Shown: positions 43,543 through 51,399, counted from the first letter of the stretch. The stretch: 64,000 nt of DNA from Deltaproteobacteria bacterium (GCA_016182965.1 JACPFM010000021.1:1-64000); one strand, 5' to 3'. The notes: generated by a model not told the origin, from the letters alone. Numbers and translations are program-made.

Positions 43543-43567
43543 CGTAACTATAACGGTCCTAAGGTAG
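43543..43567 (+). other. 23S rRNA helix 69-71 mimic (contains the I-CeuI core)
   Basis: Twenty-five bases, starting CGTAACTATA and ending CCTAAGGTAG, are identical to the universally conserved 23S segment around E. coli 1909-1933 (helix 69 loop and strands of 70/71). The flanks are not rRNA: GGACTAC before and GTAGTTCC after pair with each other, so the segment is presented on its own stem. No other rRNA sequence is adjacent. The gene-free stretch 43390-43758 also holds a GNRA hairpin (CGG-GAAA-CCG at 43644-43653) and nothing else I can support. Confidence 0.8.
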
Positions 43568-43758
43568 TTCCCTACGTCTCCGGCCCTCTCTCTCATGAGC
43601 CCTCATGAGTGAGGACCGGGAGCGTCGGTACGATGGCACACGCCGGGAAACCGAGCGTGCTGCGGGGCGAACGGCGCGCTGTCGAAGGGCAGCGGGCAAT
43701 GTGCCGGCGGTCTTCACGCTCCTCGTCGGGGAGCTCTCGCTCATCGTGGTCGACAGTT

Positions 43759-43829
43759 GCGGGTGCAGCTCGAAGGTCGAGCGCCGGGGCGCCTACCCGG
43801 AGGTGAGGGTTCGATTCCCTTCTCCCGCT
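43759..43829 (+). tRNA. tRNA-Gly(GCC), C33
   Basis: Acceptor GCGGGTG/CTCCCGC (one T-T mismatch), D arm GCTC-GAAGGTC-GAGC, anticodon arm CCGGG-GCGCCTA-CCCGG, T arm GAGGG-TTCGATT-CCCTT, T73 and encoded CCA. Position 33 is C and 37 is T, both atypical. Confidence 0.75.
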
Positions 43830-43837
43830 CCAATCAT

Positions 43838-43908
43838 GCGTCGTGAAGCTGCTGGGTGGCTGGGTGATTGTCGATCACTCGGGACGGGTTCGATTCCCGT
43901 ACGGCGCG
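43838..43908 (+). tRNA. tRNA-Asp(GTC)
   Basis: Acceptor GCGTCGT/ACGGCGC with G73, D stem AGC/GCT, anticodon arm GGTGA-TTGTCGA-TCACT, T arm ACGGG-TTCGATT-CCCGT. Canonical apart from a short D stem. Confidence 0.85.
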
Positions 43909-43921
43909 CAGAGTCATCAAC

Positions 43922-43993
43922 GGGGCCGTCGTCCAACGGGAGGACACTGGATTTGCACTCCAGGAATGAGGGTTCGATTCCCTTCGGTCTCCA
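43922..43993 (+). tRNA. tRNA-Ala(TGC), bulged acceptor
   Basis: Anticodon arm CTGGA-TTTGCAC-TCCAG and D arm GTCC-AACGGGA-GGAC are canonical. The acceptor GGGGCCG pairs with CGG-T-CTCC if one T is bulged, which restores the G3:U70 Ala identity pair, A73 and an encoded CCA. Without the bulge the stem has two G-T pairs and C73. Confidence 0.8.
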
Positions 43994-44043
43994 CCAACGG
44001 GGCAGTCGCTGCCGCGCGCCCGCGGCGGGGTGTGCCCGCACAT

Positions 44044-44114
44044 GGGTCGGAGAGTCATGGTGACCGCGGAGCCTCCAAAACTCCTGCGAGGGGGTTCGAT
44101 TCCCTCCCGGCCTG
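44044..44114 (+). tRNA. tRNA-Trp(CCA)
   Basis: Acceptor GGGTCGG/CCGGCCT with G73, anticodon loop CTCCAAA flanked by four pairs and a C/A mismatch at 31-39, D hairpin GTC-ATGGT-GAC with a short loop, T arm GGGGG-TTCGATT-CCCTC. Confidence 0.78.
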
Positions 44115-44115
44115 C

Positions 44116-44184
44116 CGCTGTGATCCTCGGAGGAACGGCTCCCTCATAAGGAGCGCGGACGCAGTTCGACTCTGCGCACAGCGA
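44116..44184 (+). tRNA. tRNA-Met(CAT), elongator or Ile2 type
   Basis: Acceptor CGCTGTG/CACAGCG with A73, anticodon arm GCTCC-CTCATAA-GGAGC, T arm CGCAG-TTCGACT-CTGCG. C1 pairs with G72 and the anticodon stem lacks three G-C pairs, so it is not an initiator. It starts one base after the Trp gene's last tRNA base. Confidence 0.8.
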
Positions 44185-44203
44185 CCTCGCGAGATGTTCT
44201 CGC

Positions 44204-44276
44204 GCGGGGCGCGTCGTCTGGTGACGGCACGTGGCCCACGTCTACGGCGAGGAGGGTTCGATCCCCTCGCCCCGCA
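44204..44276 (+). tRNA. tRNA-like, anticodon position GCC, G33
   Basis: Acceptor GCGGGGC/GCCCCGC, A73 and encoded CCA are perfect, T arm GAGGG-TTCGATC-CCCTC. The anticodon region is self-complementary (ACGTG..CACGT) and the 7-nt loop would be TGGCCCA: central GCC, but G at 33. Gly is the literal reading; Ala(GGC) would need a shifted loop. Confidence 0.6.
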
Positions 44277-44318
44277 CCAACGAAGGCTCTGCACGCAGAG
44301 TCGGAGAGGAGAGGGACG

Positions 44319-44540
44319 ATGTCGTTCCTGACGCGTGTTCGTCTGGCCATGGTTCATTGGTGGATCCGCAACGCGGAGGTCCGGCGTCGTCTCCCGAGCT
44401 TCGTTCGACTTCAAGATGGACTCGATCGCGCCCCTCTCCCCGGGGCGGGTGACCGGCCGCAGGCTCTACCGCCGGCGGTGCCCGTGACGCAGAAGCGAGC
44501 TGGCTTTCCCGCGCGGCTCGTCATCCGCTTCGAGACGTAG
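44319..44540 (+). CDS. Small protein inside the array, unknown
   Basis: A 73-codon frame (MSFLTRVRLAMVHWWIR...) preceded by a strong purine-rich ribosome site (GGAGAGGAGAGGG, ending five bases before ATG). The product is basic with an amphipathic, Trp-containing N-terminal helix. It lies in the last tRNA-free gap. No family is recognised; a chance frame is possible. Confidence 0.4.
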   Translation: MSFLTRVRLAMVHWWIRNAEVRRRLPSFVRLQDGLDRAPLPGAGDRPQALPPAVPVTQKRAGFPARLVIRFET

Positions 44541-44715
44541 ACCACCACCCGTCGCTCCCTCGGCTTCATGCGGGCTCCGAAGGCCGCGAGCGACACGTCC
44601 CCGAGCGCTGGCTGCGCGGCTTCTGGTGCGCGAGACGCACCGAGGCACGCGCGCGCTCGGATGGCCCCGGACGTTCCGGCGGCGCCGAAGGGCGCTCGGA
44701 AGATAGGGGCCAACT

Positions 44716-44788
44716 CAGGGCGTAGCGCAGAGGCCAACGCGCGAGCTCGGGGAGCTCGAGATCGGAGGTTCGATTCCTCCCGCCCTGA
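44716..44788 (+). tRNA. tRNA-Pro(GGG), C33
   Basis: Acceptor CAGGGCG/CGCCCTG with C1-G72 and A73 as in Pro tRNAs, D stem GCG/CGC, anticodon arm CGAGC-TCGGGGA-GCTCG, T arm GGAGG-TTCGATT-CCTCC. Position 33 is C. Last member of the array. Confidence 0.8.
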
Positions 44789-44835
44789 CCCCGTTGAAAC
44801 GATGCCAGGTTGTCATCGGCGCGAACGATGAGGCT

Positions 44836-45309
44836 CTAGAACTGCACGGCGACCGCGCCGCCGAGCGTGTGTCGCGCGACCGCCGGCGCGACCGCGACCT
44901 TGTTCGGGACGAGGACGCTGCGGGGCAGCAGTCCGGTCGTCACCAGCGCGACGCCGGTGACCACGACACCCCCGGCGAGGATCGGACCGAGCCCGCGGTT
45001 GTCGGGATCGCGCTTCGCCTCGGGCAACGAGAGCAGGAACAGCACGGTGCCGACCCCGGCGACCACCGCGCCGGCGTTCACCAGCCCCATGTCGGGTCGC
45101 TCCTCGACGTGATAGCCGCGCGGCACCGGCCTCCTCGGATCGTAGGTCGGCGTCGGCCCGCCCTCTGCAGGGACGATCTCGGGTGGCTCCTTCGGCGGCG
45201 CCGGCGCCGCCTTCTCGGGCACCGGACAGGTGGCTGCGAGCTGGGCACCTGCGGTCAGCGACCAGATCATCAGCGCCCCCGCGCTCGCGAGCATCGTCCA
45301 AGAACGCAT
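44836..45309 (-). CDS. Secreted or membrane protein, unknown function
   Basis: From Met 45309 (MRSWTMLASAGALMIWSL) the 157-residue protein has a signal-like N-terminus, a Pro-rich stretch (PEKAAPAPPKEPPEIVP), then two hydrophobic segments (VNAGAVVAGVGTVLFLLSL and ILAGGVVVTGVALVTTGLL). It is probably an inner-membrane protein. Its stop faces the end of the tRNA array 48 bp away. Confidence 0.65.
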   Translation of the reverse strand: MRSWTMLASAGALMIWSLTAGAQLAATCPVPEKAAPAPPKEPPEIVPAEGGPTPTYDPRRPVPRGYHVEERPDMGLVNAGAVVAGVGTVLFLLSLPEAKRDPDNRGLGPILAGGVVVTGVALVTTGLLPRSVLVPNKVAVAPAVARHTLGGAVAVQF

Positions 45310-45465
45310 CTCGTCCTCCGCGCGGGCTACGAGCAATCGCGATGCCACCCGGGCGACGGGCATCGTCTCGGCCCAATTCGTCGCCGAGTGCGGCGGCTGC
45401 TACGCGGCGGACTGCGTAACCGCGAAGCTCGAACAGGGGGGGCTCGCCCCATTATTACCGCCGCC

Positions 45466-45993
45466 TCAAGGAGGCGTGATCGTCGCGACGATCGCCCCGA
45501 CGTCGAGCATCCCCGCTGGCGGCGGGTCGCCAGCGATCCACGGAACGAATCCGCGTGGCGCCTTGCCCGCCGTCCACGCCTCGAGAGGCAGCATGCTGTT
45601 GCCGTCGCCGTTCTTCGTCGCGGTGCCGATCTGCTCTCCGCGTTGCACGCGCTGCCCCGCGGCGAGCCCCTCGCGCAGCTTGATCTCGGTGTAGAGGTAG
45701 TCCGCATCCGAGTGCCGGATCGCCACCGCCTGCAGACCGGCGCCGATCTGAAATGCGCTCACGCGATGCGGCACGACGCCGTCGTCCATCGCGACGATCG
45801 CGTCGCCGGGCAGCGCCCCGAGGTCGATGCCGCCGTGCCGCCGCGCGCCGTCCGCACGCGACACGCCCCACCCGCTCAGGATGCCGCGGTGCGGGCGCAC
45901 GGGCCACGCGCGTGGGCCGCTGGCGCGGGACATCGAGCGGCCGACGAGAAGCAGAGCACCGACGCCGAGAGCGATCGCGAGACCATTCGCCAT
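45466..45993 (-). CDS. M23-peptidase-like protein with incomplete motifs
   Basis: 175 residues from Met 45993 with an N-terminal membrane anchor (LAIALGVGALLLVG). RRHGGIDLGALPGDAIVA matches the LytM/M23 H-x-x-x-D metal motif, and a lysostaphin-like beta core follows, but the second H-x-H motif is replaced by DYLYTEIKL. It may bind peptidoglycan without cutting it, like EnvC/NlpD-type regulators. Confidence 0.65.
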   Translation of the reverse strand: MANGLAIALGVGALLLVGRSMSRASGPRAWPVRPHRGILSGWGVSRADGARRHGGIDLGALPGDAIVAMDDGVVPHRVSAFQIGAGLQAVAIRHSDADYLYTEIKLREGLAAGQRVQRGEQIGTATKNGDGNSMLPLEAWTAGKAPRGFVPWIAGDPPPAGMLDVGAIVATITPP

Positions 45994-46042
45994 GGAACGA
46001 TCGTACGGAGCAAGGTGGCGATCGACGACCGGCGCCACGCGA

Positions 46043-46489
46043 TCAGGGCGGTGGAACGAGGAATCGCACGCGACCGGCGGAACCGCGTCCGCATTGCGCG
46101 ATGAGAGCGCCGTCTTTCAACAGTGGCGGACGAACGCCGCACTCCGTGGTCGGCGGAACCGGAAATCCCATCATCTCGGTCGCGCAGTCGAGCACGATCG
46201 CGTGAGCGAGGTCCTCCTTCGTGCGGCCTGGGTATGCCTTCTCCGCGTAGTAGAGCGTCAATCCCGACGAGACAAAGCTCTTGTCACAGGGCACCTCGTC
46301 GGAAGTCCATCCAGCGGGCGGAGCCGCGTCGGCCTTCGGCGTCTCGCCCCCGAGGGCGTCACGCACGACGTCTGCGATCGCGTCGGCGAGCGAACCAGAA
46401 CCGCCATGATCAGCGACGTTCGCGCAGCTGATGGCGAGGTGCACGGTTACAGATCCGGCGAGGAGCGTCAGGACGGTGCGGGTGCGCAT
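46043..46489 (-). CDS. Lipoprotein, unknown function
   Basis: 148 residues with a lipoprotein-like signal (LLAGSVTVHLAISC) and four Cys in the mature part (DKSF region, LDCATEMMGF, CGVRPP, AQCGRG). No domain is recognised. Its start is 50 bp upstream of the next minus-strand gene region and it lies 50 bp after the M23-like gene start on the same strand. Confidence 0.65.
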   Translation of the reverse strand: MRTRTVLTLLAGSVTVHLAISCANVADHGGSGSLADAIADVVRDALGGETPKADAAPPAGWTSDEVPCDKSFVSSGLTLYYAEKAYPGRTKEDLAHAIVLDCATEMMGFPVPPTTECGVRPPLLKDGALIAQCGRGSAGRVRFLVPPP

Positions 46490-46642
46490 GCGCCAAAGGC
46501 TACGGCAGCGCCCGCCGCCGCAGCGTCGAGGTGTTCCGCACTCGTCCGTGGCGCTCCGGGCCCGGCCGCAACCACGTGATTAGTCGGCATTTTCAACGGG
46601 GCCCTCGCGTTCGGAGCGGTCCGACCCCACAATATTGGGCAG

Positions 46643-46852
46643 ATGTCTCCCCGCACCTCCAGCGCCACGCCGGCCGAGCCGGTCCGCGACTCGATCGAGC
46701 AGGTCGAGGAGGCGCCGGTGCGCGCGCATCTCACGCTGGCGAGTGAAGGCGCGGCGGACGTCCTCGCGGCGCTCGTCGGTCGTCCCTCCAAGCCCTCGCG
46801 CGGTCTCGTCAAGCTCGTGAAGCTCGTTCGGAAGCATCGCGCCGCGCGCTGA
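46643..46852 (+). CDS. Small basic-tailed protein, unknown
   Basis: A 69-residue frame (MSPRTSSATPAEPVRD...) with a central acidic helix and a Lys/Arg-rich end (LVKLVKLVRKHRAAR). It ends 3 bp from the stop of the TacT-like acetyltransferase on the other strand. It could be a small regulator; it does not look like the DUF1778 antitoxins that normally pair with TacT. Confidence 0.4.
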   Translation: MSPRTSSATPAEPVRDSIEQVEEAPVRAHLTLASEGAADVLAALVGRPSKPSRGLVKLVKLVRKHRAAR

Positions 46853-46855
46853 CGT

Positions 46856-47395
46856 TCACGGCGGCACGATCCGATCGACGTTCGCGAGCTCTGCGAGCGC
46901 AATGTACATCGACGGGCGACGGTGTACGGCTGGATCGGCGACGAGCGGCAGCGCCCTGAACCCGAGCGAGGCGTAGAAGCGAACGGCGCTCTCGTTCAAG
47001 GGGTCCGTCGTGACGGCCATGCAGCCGTGCGTCTCGCGGAGCCGCTCCGCACGTTCGACGGCGAAGGCCACGAGCGCGCTGCCGATACCCTGACCACGGT
47101 TCTCGACATGGACGCCGAGCTGCGCGATCAGGAGCACGGGCATTGGATAGCGAGGCAGCTTCGCTCGCTCATAGAGCTCGTCGGGGAGCTTCAGCGATCC
47201 GACCACCGTCGTCACGAATCCGACGATCTCGCCCTCGGAGGTGGCTATGTGCGTGGTGTTCAGGCGGCGCTGATGGTTCTCGAGCGCGAACTGGCGGAAG
47301 TACCTGTCGATCACCGGCTCGCCGGAGGTGAAGCGCTTCCGGACCTTGCGGTCGTCGGTCTCGGCGATCTCTCGGTACGTGACAGCCATGTCCAT
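46856..47395 (-). CDS. GNAT acetyltransferase, TacT-toxin-like
   Basis: 179 residues. FTSGEPVIDRYFRQFALENH, PVLLIAQLGVHVENRGQGIGSALV (acetyl-CoA loop) and ESAVRFYASLGF form the TacT pattern; such toxins acetylate the amino acid on charged tRNA and are held by a ribbon-helix-helix antitoxin. No antitoxin precedes it here, so it may be orphan or serve another substrate. Start at 47395 has AGAAGGG seven bases before it. Its position 2 kb from the tRNA island may be coincidence. Confidence 0.75.
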   Translation of the reverse strand: MDMAVTYREIAETDDRKVRKRFTSGEPVIDRYFRQFALENHQRRLNTTHIATSEGEIVGFVTTVVGSLKLPDELYERAKLPRYPMPVLLIAQLGVHVENRGQGIGSALVAFAVERAERLRETHGCMAVTTDPLNESAVRFYASLGFRALPLVADPAVHRRPSMYIALAELANVDRIVPP

Positions 47396-47654
47396 CGCGC
47401 CCTTCTGCACCACACACGCGTGCCACCCCATTTCTGGGCTGACTGCTTGATAGGGTAGCCAGATCGATCGGGCCGCCCCGACTCTAGAGATGCGGCAGGC
47501 CAGCCGTTGAAACAGATGGCACGATTCGCTCGATCCAAGTGCGCGGAAGTACGAGCGAACGCGGGCGGTGGACGCCTTGCGACAAACGAGCGACCGAGAA
47601 GGTCGCAGGTGGCGACGACGACCGACCACACACGATGTGGCGTAGGATCACGGG

Positions 47655-48446
47655 ATGCGCGGCGCTCCCATCCTACTCGCTCTCGGAGCAACGCTGGTCG
47701 CGACGTCTGGCCTCGCGTCGGACGCCTCGGCGAGCATCCTCGATGGCACGCCGTACATCACGGCCGCGTACAACCCTCAGCCGGACGAGCGCTCGATGCT
47801 TCAGGTCGAGTGTAAGCTGCGGAGCGACGGCGACGCCGACTGCACGCTGACGCAGGTGATGCTCCGCGTGCCGAACCCGCAGAAGATCGAGGCGGACATC
47901 GCCGAGCGCGAGAAGGACGTCACAGCACTGGTCAACTCTGCCAAGTTCCCGACGTTCTGTAAGAAGCTCGACGCCGACTTCGCCGCCGCGGAGAAGGAGA
48001 ACGTCGGCAGCGGCAAGCCGCTCATCGCACCCGGCGATCGGAGGGGCTTCAACGGCAAGCAACTGCAGAAGCTTTGCAAGTCGAAGGACTTGCAGGCCTA
48101 TCTCGACGCGGTTGCGGACTTCGACAGGAAGATCGCGGCCAAGACGTGCTGGATCGATCCGCCGAGCACCTGGAGCGCGAAGTACACGAAGGTCGACGAG
48201 GACACGTGGATCTCGACAACGACGGCCGGGGGTCTCTGCAACATCACGCTCGTGAGCACGCTGTGGCGTAGACCCAAGAAGAAGGGCGAGAAGGACGACT
48301 TCCGGTCGTGGAGCACGAAGCAGGTCCGGACACTTCCGCCGAACGCCGACCCGAAGCAGTGCCCGCAGGCGTTCAACTCGACCATCGAGCACCGCTGGGA
48401 CGGTCAGGGCTTCAAAAAGGTCGACTGCACATACTTCGACATCTGA
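47655..48446 (+). CDS. Secreted protein, unknown function
   Basis: 263 residues with a signal peptide (LLALGATLVATSGLASDASA). The mature protein has six Cys and a Lys/Asp-rich middle (KIEADIAEREKDVTAL) and ends CTYFDI. The next gene starts 15 bp downstream, so the two are probably one operon. No domain is recognised. Confidence 0.7.
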   Translation: MRGAPILLALGATLVATSGLASDASASILDGTPYITAAYNPQPDERSMLQVECKLRSDGDADCTLTQVMLRVPNPQKIEADIAEREKDVTALVNSAKFPTFCKKLDADFAAAEKENVGSGKPLIAPGDRRGFNGKQLQKLCKSKDLQAYLDAVADFDRKIAAKTCWIDPPSTWSAKYTKVDEDTWISTTTAGGLCNITLVSTLWRRPKKKGEKDDFRSWSTKQVRTLPPNADPKQCPQAFNSTIEHRWDGQGFKKVDCTYFDI

Positions 48447-48461
48447 AGGAAGCACGACGTC

Positions 48462-49874
48462 ATGCGCCGAGCCCACATCATCCCGTTCGCGCTGCTCGCA
48501 GCGCTCCTAGCAGTCGAGGCGTGCAGCGGCGACGAAGCTGAGGAGGTCGGTACTGGCCCAGCAGACGCGCGGGTCTGCACGCCTGGCGAGACACGTGTCT
48601 GCGTCGGCCCCGCGGCGTGCACAGGCGGTCAGAGTTGCGCGTCCGACGGTTTGGCGTGGACCACGTGCGACTGCGGCGACAAGGACGCGTCGACGGATGT
48701 GGCCGCGTCCGACGCTGGCATGGACTCCGCGATCGATACCGACGCCGACAGCAAGGATGCGGACACTGCAGACGCAGACGACGTCGCAGATGACGGATGT
48801 GGCGCGTGTCCGACGGGGGCTACCTGCAGCGACGCGGGGTGCACCTGCCCCACGGGACAGACGGTGTGCGGGGATCGCTGCGTCGACCTGAAGACCAGCG
48901 CGGCGCATTGCGGCGCGTGCGGCCACGACTGCCTTGGTGCGGTGTGTTCCGACAGCTTGTGTGCCGCCACGCGTGTGATGCTGACGCCGCGCCCGCGAGG
49001 AATCGTCGTCGACGGAGGCAACGTCTACTGGCTGCAGGCCTCCACTGCGGGCAGTATCGCTGACGGAGCGATCTTCCGCATGCCCTTGGCCGGAGGCATG
49101 CCGTCGGCCATCACCACCGGACTGCTCTACCCAGGTGACGGTCTCGTGCTCGATGGCGGCACCCTGTACTTCACGCTGCTGGGGTCCTCGGGCGCGTCGT
49201 ATACCGACGGCTCGATCAATCGGGTGCCCGCTGCGGGAGGTACGCGAACCACGGTCGCATCCTCTCTGTTCGAGCCGTGGTGGTTCGTGATCAACGGCTC
49301 GACGCTCTACTTCTCGAGCGGCGAGAGCGCTGGGAAGGTTTCGTCGGTTCCGACGAGCGGAGGCACGCCAACGACCGTGGCAACGGCGCAACTCAATCCG
49401 CGCGTGATGGCGATGCAGGGCTCGTACATCTACTGGTCGAACTCGGGCGCCGGTGCGTACACCGATGGTTCGATCATGCGGGCCCCGATTGCCGGAGGCC
49501 CCGCCGAGGCGCTCGCAACGGGACAGATCAACCCGTACGGACTCGCGCTCGACAGCACGACTATCTACTGGGCCAAGGCGATCACACCCGATGGCGCGAT
49601 CATGTCGATGCCGATCTCGGGTGGAACGCCCAAGGCGATCGTCACTGGGCAGTCGACTCCGCGCGGAATCCTGAGCGATGGCTCGTTCGTCTACTGGGCC
49701 AACTCGGACAGCGGCGGCTCGAACGGTTCCATCGCGCGATACGGCAAGGCCGACGGCCGTGTGCTCGTTCTCGCTCGAGGTCTCAAGGGCGCGACGTACA
49801 TCGCGACGGACGCCAAGTACGTCTACTGGTCGCTCACCGAAGCAGCGGGAGCGATCATGCGCGTGGCGAAGTGA
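48462..49874 (+). CDS. Lipoprotein with Cys-rich region and beta-propeller (DUF5050-like)
   Basis: 470 residues: lipoprotein signal (LLAALLAVEAC), a CTPGETRVCVGPAACTGG cassette, an Asp/Ala linker, an EGF-like Cys-rich segment (CGACPTGATCSDAGCTC) and then six propeller blades with the repeated pattern YWxxx..GSIxRxPxxGG (for example IYWSNSGAGAYTDGSIMR). Blades with this pattern are common in myxobacterial surface proteins of the DUF5050 type. Probably a cell-surface binding protein. Confidence 0.82.
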   Translation: MRRAHIIPFALLAALLAVEACSGDEAEEVGTGPADARVCTPGETRVCVGPAACTGGQSCASDGLAWTTCDCGDKDASTDVAASDAGMDSAIDTDADSKDADTADADDVADDGCGACPTGATCSDAGCTCPTGQTVCGDRCVDLKTSAAHCGACGHDCLGAVCSDSLCAATRVMLTPRPRGIVVDGGNVYWLQASTAGSIADGAIFRMPLAGGMPSAITTGLLYPGDGLVLDGGTLYFTLLGSSGASYTDGSINRVPAAGGTRTTVASSLFEPWWFVINGSTLYFSSGESAGKVSSVPTSGGTPTTVATAQLNPRVMAMQGSYIYWSNSGAGAYTDGSIMRAPIAGGPAEALATGQINPYGLALDSTTIYWAKAITPDGAIMSMPISGGTPKAIVTGQSTPRGILSDGSFVYWANSDSGGSNGSIARYGKADGRVLVLARGLKGATYIATDAKYVYWSLTEAAGAIMRVAK

Positions 49875-49950
49875 ACGGCTGACGCTGCGGAGCGCGCCAT
49901 ATGCGAAGCGCCCTGTAGACCCGTCCGTGTGGCTCTAGTCCTCTAGCCCT

Positions 49951-50472
49951 CTAGCCCTGTCTCCCCTTAGGGCTGCCTCGCTTCACGAGCGCGGAAACAG
50001 CATCAGTCACCGCGTCGGACACCGACCGCCGCTCGCGGGCGCACAGCATCCGCAGCTCCGTCGCGAGGTCCGGCGGCAGGCACACGGCGACCCGCTCGCC
50101 GCTCTCGTCGCGTCGCATGCGCGAGGCGCGTCGCGGCGACGTTCGGCGCGGACGCGTCGCCTCGGTCCTCTCGACCGCTCCGGGCTCGGCACGGGCACCA
50201 TCGTTGTCGACGTCAGCGTCTTGGCGCGTGCGGCTGTTCGATCGCGGCGTGAGGCGTGCAATCAACTCGTCCACGACGGCGCCCGCGACGTAGCGATCCT
50301 TGCCCTCCTTCCATCCAGCGATCTCCTGCTCGTCGATCTTGCGGCGGATGTTCGTCGCGGAGAAGCCGCGCACGGGGTGCCCGAGGGCCTCCACGATGCG
50401 CGCCTTGATGCGCGCGGGCGTGTAGAACGGCGAGGTAGGCGTCGAGATCTTCCGCCTGCTCGCGAGCGGCAA
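49951..50472 (-). CDS. Protein with ribbon-helix-helix-like C-terminus
   Basis: 173 residues. The C-terminus ERVAVCLPPDLATELRML followed by SVSDAVTDAVSALVKRG fits a ribbon-helix-helix DNA-binding fold. The N-terminal part (YTPARIKARIVEALGHPVRG, then DEQEIAGWKEGKDRYVAG) looks like a separate helical domain. A basic linker joins them. It may be a regulator or partition-type protein. Its 5' end overlaps coding-like sequence of the opposite strand near 50440-50470. Confidence 0.55.
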   Translation of the reverse strand: MPLASRRKISTPTSPFYTPARIKARIVEALGHPVRGFSATNIRRKIDEQEIAGWKEGKDRYVAGAVVDELIARLTPRSNSRTRQDADVDNDGARAEPGAVERTEATRPRRTSPRRASRMRRDESGERVAVCLPPDLATELRMLCARERRSVSDAVTDAVSALVKRGSPKGRQG

Positions 50473-50548
50473 GAACCAAGTCCAGATCGTCGTCGAGGAC
50501 GGCTACGCGCCCAAGGACGTCGCGCGCTATGCGGCCGAGTACGCGAAG

Positions 50549-51253
50549 ATGCATGCTGACGACGTCGCGAACGCTGCGGCTCGAGAGCGCCGCCTCGGGT
50601 ACATCGGCAGGATCAACACGCCGCGCACCGCGACGACGGCGGCGAACGAGGGTGGGATCGATCTCCTGTCGATCATGCCGGCCTCTGCGGCGGCGACCCT
50701 CGACGACGATGTCGACGAGGTCATGGAGGACGTGAGGATGTCGACGACGAGGGCCAAGCCGACGGCAAAGCGCACGCCGCGCCGCGGCGAGGAGCAGATC
50801 GGATCGGACCCGTGGCATCTCGCCTCGATCGAGATCGACGGCGGCGATCTCGCATCGCGCAAGGCGCGCGTCGCCGCGAGCGAGCTTGGCGATCATCTCG
50901 CCGCACAGCAGAAGAGGACCGTGACCGGCCTCGGTGCGATCGAGGTCGGACTCACCGAGATGCGGAAGTGGCGCGAGGCGCACTCCAAGCTGGTCGCGCC
51001 CATCGTCGCGGCCGCGCGTGAAGCTGCCGAGGCGAATCGTCCTGTGCCCGACGACGGGAAGCCGCGGGGCTACACGCGGCTGCTGGGCGGCGAGACCGCG
51101 GCGACGAGCGTGGAGAGCACCACAGCGCCGGCACCGGCGCCGGCGTGCAAGGTCGACGACCTCGACGCCGGCAACCTCGACGACGAGGACGACGACTTCG
51201 TGCCGCCCGACGTCGACGCGAGCTTCCCCGTCCGCGAGGCGCCCAAGGGCTGA
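50549..51253 (+). CDS. Hypothetical protein, probably 5'-truncated
   Basis: 234 residues from ATG 50549, but coherent protein sequence (VEIFRLLASGKNQVQ, then VEDGYAPKDVARYAAEYAK) already reads in this frame from about 50435, after a TAG and without a standard start. The body is helical and the tail acidic (DDEDDDFVPPDVDASF). It may be the 3' part of a gene cut at a junction near 50430. No family is recognised. Confidence 0.5.
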   Translation: MHADDVANAAARERRLGYIGRINTPRTATTAANEGGIDLLSIMPASAAATLDDDVDEVMEDVRMSTTRAKPTAKRTPRRGEEQIGSDPWHLASIEIDGGDLASRKARVAASELGDHLAAQQKRTVTGLGAIEVGLTEMRKWREAHSKLVAPIVAAAREAAEANRPVPDDGKPRGYTRLLGGETAATSVESTTAPAPAPACKVDDLDAGNLDDEDDDFVPPDVDASFPVREAPKG

Positions 51254-51399
51254 GACGATGGCCTCGCGTCGCGCCCGTCATCTCGCCGCCTCGGTGCGGC
51301 TCGCCACGCCCGCGGCGCCGCGCTCGGCGCGCACGGTGCGCGCCGCCGCGTCGACGGCGAAGGACACGGGCAGCTGGGCATGGCACTGCGCGCTGAGTC

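Noticed and set aside
43543..43567. I-CeuI core as a mark of a group I intron or homing endonuclease
   Set aside because: No intron core and no LAGLIDADG frame nearby; the site is present only as a short rRNA-like segment.
44116..44184. CAT tRNA as initiator tRNA-fMet
   Set aside because: C1 pairs with G72 and the anticodon stem lacks the three consecutive G-C pairs of initiators.
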